This document shows, in pieces, positions 18,511 to 27,100 of a stretch of 64,000 nucleotides of DNA. Positions within the stretch are counted from its first letter, which is position 1. Each line of letters begins with the position of its first letter. The notes under the pieces were generated by a model. It was not told where the DNA came from. It saw only the letters and a program-made list of their open reading frames with translations, and made no database searches. This stretch comes from UBA2834 sp963623365 (GTDB taxonomy: Bacteria; Patescibacteriota; Saccharimonadia; Saccharimonadales; Saccharimonadaceae): assembly GCA_963623365.1 (NCBI GenBank), contig CAVFJY010000001.1, forward strand, positions 169,623-233,622, in the 5' to 3' direction. A program made the position numbers and the translations under genes.

Positions 18511-20535
18511 ATGGGCAAAATAAAAGTTAAGAAAACCGACTACAAAATATTTGAAATCGATCCGTGGCTGGAGCCATTTGCGCAAGACATTGAATTGCGG
18601 ATGGACCGCTATGAGGAGGTGCGCGCAGGCTTGCTGGGCGACAGGATGGATTTGAAATCTTTTGCAGATGGTTATCAAAAATTTGGCTTTATTCAAACGG
18701 CTGATGGTTGGCTATACCGTGAATGGGCCCCTGGAGCAGATGCGCTGTATTTGATTGGCGACTTCAACAATTGGAATCGCACGTCACATCCGCTAAAACT
18801 GAAAGCGGGCGGCATTTGGGAAATTGAATTAAAGGGTAAAGATGCCTTGCAGCATGAACAGCGCATTAAAGTGCAAGTGATCCGAAATGGGCGAACTTTC
18901 GACCGAATTCCGCTATATATTCATCGCGTAGTGAAAGATACGGATGAGAAAAGTTTTGTGGGTGCGATCTGGGCGCCAGCCAAGAAATTTCGCTGGACGG
19001 ATACAGGTTATTTAGACAAGAAATCCGAGCAATTGTTTATTTATGAAACACATGTGGGCATGGCACAAGAACAAGGCGGTGTGGGAAGCTACCTGGATTT
19101 TGCGGATAAAATTCTGCCGCGAATTGTCGAGGATGGTTATACAGCGATTCAGCTGATGGCAATTCAAGAACATCCATATTATGCATCGTTCGGTTACCAA
19201 GTGACAAATTTCTTTGCGGCGTCGAGTTGGTACGGCACGCCAGACGATTTGAAATATTTAATTAATAAGGCGCATAATTTGGGACTAAAAGTGCTGCTGG
19301 ACGTAGTACATTCACATGCAAGCGCGAATACGGCCGAAGGAATTAATATGTTCGACGGCACGCGCACGCAATTTTTCCGAACAGGCAATGCCGGTAACCA
19401 TCCGGCATGGGGAACAAAGTTATTTAATTATGCCAAATATGAGGTGCTGCATTTCCTGCTGTCGAATTTAGCTTATTGGATGGACGAATATCATTTTGAC
19501 GGTTTTCGTTTTGATGGCGTGACGAGTATGTGTTATCACGACCATGGGCTAGGCACGGATTTTACGGATTATAGTAAATATTTTAGTTTGAACACGGACA
19601 TTGATGCGCTGACTTATTTGCAACTGGCAAACGAGTTGGTACACGAAAAGAATCCACAAGCGATTACGATTGCAGAGGATATGAGCGGTATGCCAGGAAT
19701 GTGTCTGCCAATTAAATGGGGTGGGATTGGTTTTGACTATCGGCTAGCGATGGGCATTCCAGATTATTGGGCAAAGTCGGTCGTAGAAGAGCGCGACGAA
19801 AAACGCGACATACACAAAATGTGGCACGAGTTGACAACGCGGCGACCGAGCGAGAAAAGCGTTGGTTATACCGAATCACATGACCAGGCATTGGTGGGCG
19901 ACAAAACTTTAATGTTTCGAATGGCGGATGCAGAAATGTATACCGGCATGAGTAAGGATTATCATTCGCCAGTAATTGACCGCGCGATGGCGATGCATAA
20001 ATTGATGCGACTAGCGACCTTAGCAATGAGTTGTGAAGCGTATTTGAATTTTATGGGCAATGAATTTGGGCACCCAGAATGGATCGATTTTCCGCGCGAA
20101 GGCAATGGCTGGGATTATAAATATGCGCGACGACAGTGGTCACTGGTAGATAATCCTTTACTAAAATATGAATGGTTGCAAAATTTTGATAGAGCCATGC
20201 TGAAATTAGCGAAACGCTACCGCCTAATGAAAAGTGCGGGTGCGGAGAATTTATGGATAGACGAAAAAGATAAAGTGTTGGCTTTTGCGCGCGGAAATTT
20301 ACTGTTTGTTTTTAATTTTCACCCCGACAATTCACTCACGAGTTTCTTTTTGCATGCGCATCCAACCGGTGCGGGCGAATATCAGGCGATTTTCTCAACC
20401 GACGATGCAAATTTTGGCGGACAAGAACGAATTAGTAAGAATTACACATATTATACACAGGACGACGCACGACGAGGCTTGGGCTTTGAGCTTTATCTGC
20501 CCTGCCGCACGGCAGTAGTTTTCAAGAAGAAATAA
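18511..20535 (+). CDS. glgB: 1,4-alpha-glucan branching enzyme (eukaryote-like GH13_8 form)
   Basis: Creates alpha-1,6 branches in glycogen. The 674 residues contain a CBM48 domain (about 65-170; YREWAPGADALYLIGDFNNW) and a GH13 barrel with the nucleophile Asp in FDGFRFDGVTSM, the acid Glu in ITIAEDMSG, and the transition-state Asp in TESHDQA. The layout and the motif FMGNEFGHPEWIDFPREGN resemble the eukaryotic-type GBE1 group rather than E. coli GlgB. The ATG at 18511 is chosen because an upstream in-frame start lies inside the tRNA. No other glycogen gene is in the window. Confidence 0.94.
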   Translation: MGKIKVKKTDYKIFEIDPWLEPFAQDIELRMDRYEEVRAGLLGDRMDLKSFADGYQKFGFIQTADGWLYREWAPGADALYLIGDFNNWNRTSHPLKLKAGGIWEIELKGKDALQHEQRIKVQVIRNGRTFDRIPLYIHRVVKDTDEKSFVGAIWAPAKKFRWTDTGYLDKKSEQLFIYETHVGMAQEQGGVGSYLDFADKILPRIVEDGYTAIQLMAIQEHPYYASFGYQVTNFFAASSWYGTPDDLKYLINKAHNLGLKVLLDVVHSHASANTAEGINMFDGTRTQFFRTGNAGNHPAWGTKLFNYAKYEVLHFLLSNLAYWMDEYHFDGFRFDGVTSMCYHDHGLGTDFTDYSKYFSLNTDIDALTYLQLANELVHEKNPQAITIAEDMSGMPGMCLPIKWGGIGFDYRLAMGIPDYWAKSVVEERDEKRDIHKMWHELTTRRPSEKSVGYTESHDQALVGDKTLMFRMADAEMYTGMSKDYHSPVIDRAMAMHKLMRLATLAMSCEAYLNFMGNEFGHPEWIDFPREGNGWDYKYARRQWSLVDNPLLKYEWLQNFDRAMLKLAKRYRLMKSAGAENLWIDEKDKVLAFARGNLLFVFNFHPDNSLTSFFLHAHPTGAGEYQAIFSTDDANFGGQERISKNYTYYTQDDARRGLGFELYLPCRTAVVFKKK

Positions 20536-20536
20536 G

Positions 20537-20565
20537 CTGACAAGCGCGCTATCTTATGCTATACT
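20537..20565 (+). promoter_or_regulatory. Promoter of tRNA-Met
   Basis: CTGACA, a 17-base spacer and TATACT. Confidence 0.7.
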
Positions 20566-20573
20566 TTAGGGAG

Positions 20574-20690
20574 TAAATACCTTTTCATAAGTGGCACCGT
20601 AGCTCAGCTGGTTAGAGCGTAGGACTCATAAGCCTAAGGTCACTGGTTCGATCCCAGTCGGTGCTACCATTGAAAGGGTATTTATTTTTT
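20574..20690 (+). repeat. Inverted repeat enclosing tRNA-Met, ending in T run
   Basis: The arm at 20574-20587 (TAAATACCTTTTCA) pairs with 20671-20684 (TGAAAGGGTATTTA), 14 positions with one G-U, followed by six T. The pair would form a stem that encloses the tRNA and may act as its terminator or processing stem. Confidence 0.6.
20593..20669 (+). tRNA. tRNA-Met, elongator (anticodon CAT)
   Basis: The acceptor GGCACCG pairs with CGGTGCT (G1-U72), the loop CTCATAA carries CAT, and the T arm is ACTGG-TTCGATC-CCAGT, with CCA encoded. It resembles bacterial elongator tRNA-Met in its GTAGCTCAGCTGGTTAGAGC segment. Confidence 0.9.
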
Positions 20691-21689
20691 ATGAATTTTA
20701 TCGAGTGCATGCAGGAGCGTTTTGCCGGCCGGCAATGCCTTAGTATAGAGATAATACCAATTTGAGAGCGGCAATTCGTATGAGCCGATATAATGCACTT
20801 CCTCGCCATGGAAGGCTTTTTTATAGGTATCGACACCGTCATTGAGGAGGCCGTTGAGATCGTAACGATTAATGCCTTCGCGATGCAAATCTTGCATACA
20901 TTGCCACTTGGCGCCAGCATTAATTCGCAATTTGCGACCGCGCGCGCCAACGCCAGCAAAGAGCGCAAAAGCAAAGCCGTTGGAGATAAGCGCCCACTGA
21001 AAAGCGACCACTTCCCCATCTTCAGACGTCTTTAGCATAAGCAAGCGATTATATTTTCCAGTTTTTTGCCAAATATCATAATAATATTGGTCGGTATGGA
21101 GATTAAATTTATCGCGCGCCGCAATTTCTTTATAGATACCAAGACAAGCGCGAAAATCGGCATCGGTCTGAGCGAGTTCAAGCTGATAGCCATTACGCAG
21201 ATATTTCTTAATGTCTTGGCGGCGAGTTTTTGGCATAGCAGCAAGCATAGCGTCAGGATCTTGTGTAAGGTCGATCAATACCGTCCCCGGCAAGAGAATA
21301 TGATTATTGGTGGCACGCCAACCAAGCTCGCGACCGTTACTTGGCGCCGTAGTCCATTCCGGCTCGCAAACCAATTCAACACATTTACCCTTCTGCGCTT
21401 TCGCCCATTTAGTTAAACTCGCAAGCACAGCGGCACGATCTTTGGGTGCGCAAAAAGGACCACGCGGGACATAAAGCATACTCATGAAGGGTCGTGGCAA
21501 TTTTCGACGCAGCACTTGTGCGCCGCCAACAACTTGGCCATCTGCTTCAAAAGCAAGGCGCGTTGGCGTCCAACCATAGCCCGCTTTAACTTCGCCCCAA
21601 CCATAACTTTGCAGAGGATGACCATAGAGGCGGTCGACTAGCTGATTCCAAGTTTTTTCATCGGTAATTGTACGCACTTTCATCATCAT
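20682..21689 (-). CDS. FemABX-like aminoacyl/peptide transferase
   Basis: The 335-residue protein has two GNAT-like folds as in FemABX enzymes, which add amino acids to the peptidoglycan stem peptide using aminoacyl-tRNA. Recognisable parts are HPLQSYGWGEVKAGYGW, MLYVPRGPFC and the second-domain NGLLNDGVDTYKKAFHG. The product is cytoplasmic. Three ATGs in a row open the gene (21689, 21686, 21683); a TAGAAT box four bases before the first favours the second or third as the leaderless start. Its stop lies inside the inverted repeat flanking tRNA-Met. Confidence 0.85.
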   Translation of the reverse strand: MMMKVRTITDEKTWNQLVDRLYGHPLQSYGWGEVKAGYGWTPTRLAFEADGQVVGGAQVLRRKLPRPFMSMLYVPRGPFCAPKDRAAVLASLTKWAKAQKGKCVELVCEPEWTTAPSNGRELGWRATNNHILLPGTVLIDLTQDPDAMLAAMPKTRRQDIKKYLRNGYQLELAQTDADFRACLGIYKEIAARDKFNLHTDQYYYDIWQKTGKYNRLLMLKTSEDGEVVAFQWALISNGFAFALFAGVGARGRKLRINAGAKWQCMQDLHREGINRYDLNGLLNDGVDTYKKAFHGEEVHYIGSYELPLSNWYYLYTKALPAGKTLLHALDKIHKK

Positions 21690-21731
21690 ATATATTCTAG
21701 CACGCCATCTTAAGCGTGTTACAATGTAGTT

Positions 21732-22124
21732 ATGAATACGAAAAAAGGTTTTACGGTATTAGAGCTGATTCTCTGTATCGTCTTTGTGGGGGTATTTGTG
21801 GTGCTTTTCTTCTTGCAGAAAGTCAATGTTGATGCGATGGATCGCGACGAAAATCGCAAAATAGCAATCAATGCGATGTATTATGCACTGGAGGAAGGTT
21901 ATTATGCCGAGCATAAGGCTTATCCAGAAACGATTGATAGCGAAACGATTTTGCCGTGGATTGACCCGCAACTATTTACCGATCCATACGGGACGGCGCT
22001 GTGGCAAGAAGATAGCAATTATACTTATGAAGCAACCAATTGCGAGAATGGTCAATGCAAGTCTTACACTTTGCGCGCCGAGATGGAAAAGGAAGACGCT
22101 TACGTAAAAAGTAGTCGTCATTAA
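21732..22124 (+). CDS. Type IV pilin-like protein
   Basis: The 130-residue protein has a class III prepilin leader: KKG followed by FTVLELILCIVFVGVFVV, with cleavage expected after Gly6 and Glu at mature position 5. The globular part has a Cys pair (NCENGQC) near the C-terminus. It is exported to the pilus by the PilB-type motor encoded at 25334. A TACAAT box at 21720-21725 lies exactly six bases before the ATG (leaderless). A strong terminator follows. Confidence 0.9.
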   Translation: MNTKKGFTVLELILCIVFVGVFVVLFFLQKVNVDAMDRDENRKIAINAMYYALEEGYYAEHKAYPETIDSETILPWIDPQLFTDPYGTALWQEDSNYTYEATNCENGQCKSYTLRAEMEKEDAYVKSSRH

Positions 22125-22141
22125 AGATTAAATCTGCAACA

Positions 22142-22170
22142 AGAATCCCCCATGGCTGGGGGATTTTTTA
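22142..22170 (+). terminator. Pilin terminator
   Basis: AATCCCCC / GGGGGATT stem followed by TTTTTATTT. Confidence 0.88.
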
Positions 22171-22767
22171 TTTCGATTTTTTGATAACTATGCCTTGACT
22201 ATTCTCGGCGACTAGACGCGAGATGATATTAACTTCATCGTGCGGCGTAGCGAGCCAGGGGAAAGTATAAGTTGTTTCGTCGCCAACGGTAGACATACGC
22301 AAAGTGCCGATTTTAAAAATGTAATCGAAGAGGTTATTTTGACGATAAGAAACGTCTTCAATGCGATCGAGCTCGATAATATTAGTAGAGCTAGCGAAAA
22401 GCGAAATGCGACGCTGCTGAATGGCGCGGAAATTGGTAATATACATCTGATTTTGGTTATAAATGCTCTGGCTAACGAGGCCAACAAAGACAATCATAAT
22501 ATAAGCCATAAGAATCGCCAGGCGAAGATAATGTAGCGAAGTTGAACTGACGACGAACATAGTTGAGCCGAGAGCATTATTATTAGCAAGCATAATCAAG
22601 GCAATACTGAGCGCGAGAATGAGCGCGCCAACACCCGCCCAAATCATAACAATGCCAACCGTGGCACGTTTTATATGCAAAACAACATATTCGCCCTCTT
22701 TGAGATCGATTTCAGGAAATTCTTTAACGCTGCGGGCGTGCTTGACTTGCGCTAGCTCTTTTTTCAT
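22168..22767 (-). CDS. Membrane protein with bacterial PH domain
   Basis: A 199-residue protein with two membrane helices (about 37-60 and 82-108) followed by a YdbS/bPH2-like domain containing QMYITNFRAIQQRRISLFAS and IIELDRIEDVSYRQN. Such domains are common in small membrane proteins of unknown function. A TATAAT-like box near 22793-22798 and GGAG about 11 bases before the ATG give a short leader. It converges with the pilin gene at the shared terminator. Confidence 0.75.
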   Translation of the reverse strand: MKKELAQVKHARSVKEFPEIDLKEGEYVVLHIKRATVGIVMIWAGVGALILALSIALIMLANNNALGSTMFVVSSTSLHYLRLAILMAYIMIVFVGLVSQSIYNQNQMYITNFRAIQQRRISLFASSTNIIELDRIEDVSYRQNNLFDYIFKIGTLRMSTVGDETTYTFPWLATPHDEVNIISRLVAENSQGIVIKKSK

Positions 22768-22905
22768 AACTCTTAGCTCCGTCTAAGTTTTCTATATTAT
22801 AACATAAGATACAGACTTGCGCCAATAAAATGGTCAGGCGCGCCGCTGATTATTGACATTATGCGCCTAAAATGGTATAATTGGCGAGTTAAAGGAAAGC
22901 CTAAT

Positions 22906-23421
22906 ATGTCCGAGAAATATGTAATTGGCCGTGACGATAAAGTGGAATTTATCGGTTACGCCAAAGATATACCAGCAAAAATTGATACTGGCGCAGACAG
23001 CTCAGCTGTATGGGCGAGTGATATTTTAGTGGACAAGGACGGCGTGCTACACTTCAAGTTGTTTGGAGAAGGCTCGCCATATTATACGGGCGAGGAGATA
23101 TCGACAAAAGATTATTCCGTCATCTTAACTAAAAGCGCATCGGGGGATATCGTGATGAAATATCGAACAAAATTATCAATTCGGATTGGCGGTAAACGCA
23201 TTGCGGCGAATTTTGGATTGAGTAACCGTTCGACGCACAATTATCCTGTACTGATTGGACGCAAGACATTGCATGGCAGATTTCTCGTAGATGTGACCCA
23301 AAAAACTGAAGCAGCGGAACAAATTAAGAAAAATACACCGCAAGGCCTAAATCAGGAAATGCGCAAAGATCCATACAAATTCTATAAGGAAAATTACCTA
23401 AACAAAACTGGAGAGAACTAA
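22906..23421 (+). CDS. RimK-associated retropepsin-like (putative ATP-dependent zinc protease) protein
   Basis: The 171-residue protein has AKIDTGADSSAVWA, the DTGA signature of retropepsin-type aspartic proteases, in a family often annotated as 'ATP-dependent zinc protease' and found next to rimK. The pairing here is the same: its stop is one base before the rimK-like ATG. The start at 22906 has AAAGGA nine bases upstream and TATAAT at 22876-22881; the longer frame would begin before the promoter. Role: probably processing or trimming glutamate-tailed proteins, by inference from the partner. Confidence 0.85.
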   Translation: MSEKYVIGRDDKVEFIGYAKDIPAKIDTGADSSAVWASDILVDKDGVLHFKLFGEGSPYYTGEEISTKDYSVILTKSASGDIVMKYRTKLSIRIGGKRIAANFGLSNRSTHNYPVLIGRKTLHGRFLVDVTQKTEAAEQIKKNTPQGLNQEMRKDPYKFYKENYLNKTGEN

Positions 23422-23422
23422 G

Positions 23423-24334
23423 ATGAAAATTGCAATTTTGTCCAATGGGAATGGCAACTACTCAACAAAACGGCTGAAGGAAGAAGCGGAGCTGCGGGGA
23501 CATGAAGTACGTGTAGTTAAATATAAGAACTGCTATCTGTCGATTGAGCAAGGTAAAAACCAGATTTATTATCGTGGAAAACCGTTAGGAAAATATGATG
23601 CGGTAATTCCGCGGATTGCTTCGCACATGACGAAATACGGTACAACGATTGTGCGTCAGCTGGAAATGCAGGGCGAGTATGTCTTGTCGCGCTCACTTGC
23701 GATTACGCGAGCGCGCGATAAGCTACGCTCAATGCAGTTATTGGCGAAGAATAATATTGATGTACCAAAAACAGTAGTGTCACGCAACACGGCTGATATT
23801 GATGAGCTACTGAATCAGCTGGGCGAGATGCCGGTGATTATTAAGTTGGCGGCGGGAACGCATGGCAATGGCGTGGTGTTAGCAGAGTCGCGCAAAGCGG
23901 CAAAATCGGTAATGCAGGCTTTTTATCTGAACAATGATTCGGGCACAAATATTTTATTACAGGAATTTGTAAAAGAGTCGGCAGGGACAGACATTCGTGC
24001 TTTTGTAGTAGGCAATAAAGTTGTCGCAAGCATGCAACGCCAAAGTCTGGATGATGATTTTCGGTCGAATTTACATAAAGGCGGTAGCGGCAAGCCGATT
24101 AAGCTCACGGACGCGGAAGAAAAAGTCGCGATTCGAGCGGCAAAGGCGATGGGTCTGTCGGTTGCGGGCGTAGATATTATGCGCTCGAAGCGTGGACCAT
24201 TAGTGCTAGAGGTGAATGCTTCGCCCGGATTCGGAATTGAACGCGTAACGGGGCGAAATGTAGCGGGCAAAATTATTGAATATGTTGAACAAAATGCCAA
24301 GCGCACAATCCGCAAGGACCGCGTGGGCGCATAA
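23423..24334 (+). CDS. rimK: RimK-like ATP-grasp ligase
   Basis: ATP-grasp enzyme of the RimK family, which adds glutamate (or related amino acids) to protein C-termini (ribosomal protein S6 in E. coli) or cofactors. In the 303 residues the ATP-grasp core is visible as VIIKLAAGTHGNGVVLA, LLQEFVKESAGTDIRAFVVG and the metal-binding VLEVNASPGFGIE. The gene is translationally close to the DTGA protease gene and ends at a terminator. Confidence 0.9.
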   Translation: MKIAILSNGNGNYSTKRLKEEAELRGHEVRVVKYKNCYLSIEQGKNQIYYRGKPLGKYDAVIPRIASHMTKYGTTIVRQLEMQGEYVLSRSLAITRARDKLRSMQLLAKNNIDVPKTVVSRNTADIDELLNQLGEMPVIIKLAAGTHGNGVVLAESRKAAKSVMQAFYLNNDSGTNILLQEFVKESAGTDIRAFVVGNKVVASMQRQSLDDDFRSNLHKGGSGKPIKLTDAEEKVAIRAAKAMGLSVAGVDIMRSKRGPLVLEVNASPGFGIERVTGRNVAGKIIEYVEQNAKRTIRKDRVGA

Positions 24335-24347
24335 AATTAAGCTCAAG

Positions 24348-24371
24348 AGCGGGCGGAGCGGCCCGCTTTTT
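24348..24371 (+). terminator. Terminator after rimK
   Basis: Stem AGCGGGC / GCCCGCT with a 6-base loop and a T run. Confidence 0.88.
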
Positions 24372-24388
24372 GGTGTTATAATTTGCTT

Positions 24389-24838
24389 ATGGCTTTAGTG
24401 GTTTTACTAGCAGCGTTATTGCTGTTGTTCCTATTAGTGCGGCACCATGTGGGCGTGCCATTTTTGGCAATGGTGGCAGGCGTAACCTTATATGAGGCTT
24501 TTGGCGTGCAATTTGCACAAACAATTCATCAATGGGTGCCGGCAACGGATGTATGGTGGACGGAACGATGTCTGTATGCACTGTTTGTAGCGATAATGCC
24601 GCTGCTAATCTATTTCCGCGTAGGCAAAAGTGGTCTGTTTGGCGTGATGCGTATTGTTGAGTCGGTAATTTTTGCGCTGCTGCTGACGATTCTGCTAGCA
24701 AATCCACTGGCGGAAATTTGTAGTTTTGATCAATATTCAACCCAGCTGGCGAGTTGGATTAGTGGTATTAGGGGGATTGTGATGGTAGCGGGGGTTATTC
24801 TGGCGTACGTAGATGCTTTCTTTTATCATTCAAGCTAG
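24389..24838 (+). CDS. Small membrane protein, four helices, unknown
   Basis: The 149-residue hydrophobic protein shows helices at roughly 1-20, 22-45, 62-80, 88-112 and 125-147. The overall shape recalls CvpA-type proteins, but no motif confirms it. TATAAT at 24377-24382 is exactly six bases before the ATG at 24389. The last 44 bp overlap the convergent TrmH-family gene. Confidence 0.65.
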   Translation: MALVVLLAALLLLFLLVRHHVGVPFLAMVAGVTLYEAFGVQFAQTIHQWVPATDVWWTERCLYALFVAIMPLLIYFRVGKSGLFGVMRIVESVIFALLLTILLANPLAEICSFDQYSTQLASWISGIRGIVMVAGVILAYVDAFFYHSS

Positions 24839-25319
24839 CTTTGCGTAACTCCCAAAGAGCGATAGCACTAGCAACGGAGACGTTGAAGGATTCTTTTTGA
24901 CCACACATCGGAATTTCAAGTAATTGGTCGCAACTGGCCAAAATTTCTGACGGAATACCATGAACTTCCTCGCCAAGAATGAGTGCAGCAGCGGCGGCAT
25001 AATGATGCGGGGCGGCAAGATTGAGCGAGCCGATGCCCTGTTCGAGCGCGAGAATTTGCAGACCCTGCGCGCGACAGTCTTGAATAGCGACACGAATATC
25101 GTCGATGCGTCGCCAGGTGACGGTAGCTTCGGCGCCGAGAGCAGTTTTATGAATCTGCTTGCGTAATTTAGCTTGTTCGTGCGGCAAGCCTTTATCGAGA
25201 AAAGGCGTATAGCCAGTAAAAATAATTTCATCAATGCCCAGACCGTCGCAAGTGCGCAAAATCGCACCAACATTGTAAGTTGAACGGATGTTATACAAGA
25301 TAACTATAAGCTTTTTCAT
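24795..25319 (-). CDS. TrmH/SpoU-family RNA 2'-O-methyltransferase
   Basis: SPOUT methyltransferase acting on rRNA or tRNA ribose. In 174 residues the three family motifs are present: NIRSTYNVGAILRTCDG (motif 1), LILGEEVHGIP (motif 2) and LEIPMCGQKESFNVSVA (motif 3, with a Cys where many have Gly/Ala). It is the short single-domain form (TrmL-like length). The target base cannot be told. It diverges from pilB with only 14 bp between the starts. Confidence 0.88.
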   Translation of the reverse strand: MKKLIVILYNIRSTYNVGAILRTCDGLGIDEIIFTGYTPFLDKGLPHEQAKLRKQIHKTALGAEATVTWRRIDDIRVAIQDCRAQGLQILALEQGIGSLNLAAPHHYAAAAALILGEEVHGIPSEILASCDQLLEIPMCGQKESFNVSVASAIALWELRKASLNDKRKHLRTPE

Positions 25320-25333
25320 GGTACAATAAAATT

Positions 25334-26944
25334 ATGAATGAGGAAGAGGTACAGCGCAAGCGTAGGCAGAACGAAGAGGACGCGACTGCGAGGCGAGCGC
25401 GCATGCTAGGGCTGGCCTATCTTGATACCCGCGAGTTTGAAAGAGATATCCCACTGACAAAAGACGTGTTGGAAATCGCGCAGATGCATAAGGAATTTAT
25501 TATTCCACTGCAGCGCGGTATTGAAGGTAAACCTTATCAGTTTATGGTGACGAGCCAGACGCCACGTAGCACGATCGATAAGATGAATACGGAATATAAT
25601 AATTCTGGGTTGCGGATTCAATTTTTCTTGATTTCTAATTCGGCTTATCAATGCTTTATGCTGCGGCACGACCCGCCGAAAGAAGTGCATTATGACGATA
25701 TCGAGATTGCACACGAAGGCGACTCGGAGACGATTGAACAAGTATCGCGCACACTGGACAGCGTCTCGACAGAGAGAGTATTTGATTACCTGCTCGACCA
25801 AGCCGACCGTTTAGGCGCATCGGATATTCATATTGAAAATATGCGCGGCGAGATTCGGATTCGAATGCGCGTTGATGGGATTTTGCATCCAGTGGCAGAA
25901 ATTAGTCGCGACCGCTACCGCATTTTTATGGGCGAGCTGAGTTCGCGAGCGAATGTGTCGACGGCCAGTAGCCGACCGCAGTCGGGGCATATGCAGAAGG
26001 ATATTACACGCGACGGCGCAACACATCTGTTAAATATCCGCGTCGAAACGGTGCCGACAATGTACGGGCAAGACGCTGTGCTGCGTTTGTTTAATTTTGA
26101 TGAGAGCTTGTTGAATTTGGACCTGCTGGGAATTACGAAAGAAGAGCGAGCAGAGATTCAAGAAGTGGTGTCGCATCCGCGCGGAATGTTGCTGATGGTC
26201 GGTCCGACTGGTTCAGGTAAATCAACGACTCTATATTCAATTATTAATGCGCTGAATACGACGGACCGCAAGATTATTACTTTGGAGGACCCGATTGAAT
26301 ATGGTCTGCCTGGAATTTCGCAGATTCCGATTGCGACAGGCGAGGGTGGTTCGTTTGCGGAAGGTTTGCGCTCAGTGTTGCGCTTGGACCCAGATGTAGT
26401 GATGGTAGGCGAGATTCGTGATAATGATACGGCGCGAACGGCGATTCAGGCCTCGATTACAGGACATCTGGTGCTGTCGTCCTTCCACGCTAATTCGACA
26501 TCGGCAGCTTTTGCGCGAATTGTGGATATGATTGGGATTAACCCAATTTTCTCGACGTCAATTCGCTTGCTGATTGCGCAACGCTTAGTGCGACGCCTGG
26601 ATGAAAATAAGGAAGCGTATAAGCCAGATGCGGCAACTGTGCGTTACATTAAGCAGGCACTGGAGGGTGTCAAGCATGACTTTAATCTAGACGACATGAC
26701 GTTATATCGCGAAAAACCATCAACGGAGCATCCGTTTGGCTTTAATGGTCGGACGGCGATTATGGAACAAATGGTGGTAACGGAGCCGATTCAGCGTTAC
26801 ATTCGCGGTGAAATGGGCGTAATTAACACCAATGCGATCGAGCAGACGGCGCTGGCGGAAGGAATGTTGACGCTAGAGCAAAAAGGTTTGCTCTGTGCGT
26901 TGCGGGGCGAGACAACCCTAGAAGAAGTTGGACGCGTAATTTAA
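25334..26944 (+). CDS. pilB: PilB/GspE-type pilus assembly ATPase
   Basis: Hexameric motor that extrudes type IV pilin from the membrane. The 536 residues hold the N1 domain (1-140), the N2 domain with ASDIHIE, Walker A GPTGSGKSTT (about 290), the Asp box, and Walker B LDPDVVMVGEIRD. The tetracysteine zinc motif usual before the C-terminal NGRTAIME segment is absent. TACAAT at 25322-25327 is exactly six bases before the ATG, so the mRNA is probably leaderless. Together with the pilin at 21732 it supports a working pilus; other pilus genes must be elsewhere. Confidence 0.93.
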   Translation: MNEEEVQRKRRQNEEDATARRARMLGLAYLDTREFERDIPLTKDVLEIAQMHKEFIIPLQRGIEGKPYQFMVTSQTPRSTIDKMNTEYNNSGLRIQFFLISNSAYQCFMLRHDPPKEVHYDDIEIAHEGDSETIEQVSRTLDSVSTERVFDYLLDQADRLGASDIHIENMRGEIRIRMRVDGILHPVAEISRDRYRIFMGELSSRANVSTASSRPQSGHMQKDITRDGATHLLNIRVETVPTMYGQDAVLRLFNFDESLLNLDLLGITKEERAEIQEVVSHPRGMLLMVGPTGSGKSTTLYSIINALNTTDRKIITLEDPIEYGLPGISQIPIATGEGGSFAEGLRSVLRLDPDVVMVGEIRDNDTARTAIQASITGHLVLSSFHANSTSAAFARIVDMIGINPIFSTSIRLLIAQRLVRRLDENKEAYKPDAATVRYIKQALEGVKHDFNLDDMTLYREKPSTEHPFGFNGRTAIMEQMVVTEPIQRYIRGEMGVINTNAIEQTALAEGMLTLEQKGLLCALRGETTLEEVGRVI

Positions 26945-26947
26945 AGA

Positions 26948-26976
26948 TTGACTTTCTTTGACGCTTATGCTATAAT
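26948..26976 (+). promoter_or_regulatory. Distal rplS promoter
   Basis: TTGACT, a 17-base spacer and TATAAT: the nearest to consensus in this region. It predicts a leader of about 118 nt before rplS. Confidence 0.7.
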
Positions 26977-27039
26977 TAGCTTATCCGCTGCAGAATCGGG
27001 CTGTTTTTGTACTGCCATCTGATTTCTGCGCCTGACCCC

Positions 27040-27068
27040 TTTTCAAAAGGTCAAAAATATGCTAAAAT
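27040..27068 (+). promoter_or_regulatory. Proximal rplS promoter with overlapping dyad
   Basis: TTTTCA, a 17-base spacer and TAAAAT. The -35 lies in TGACC..TTTT-C-AAAA..GGTCA (27033-27053), an imperfect palindrome. Confidence 0.5.
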
Positions 27069-27100
27069 GAGTCAAGTTTTTAAATATAAAAGGTAAAAGT

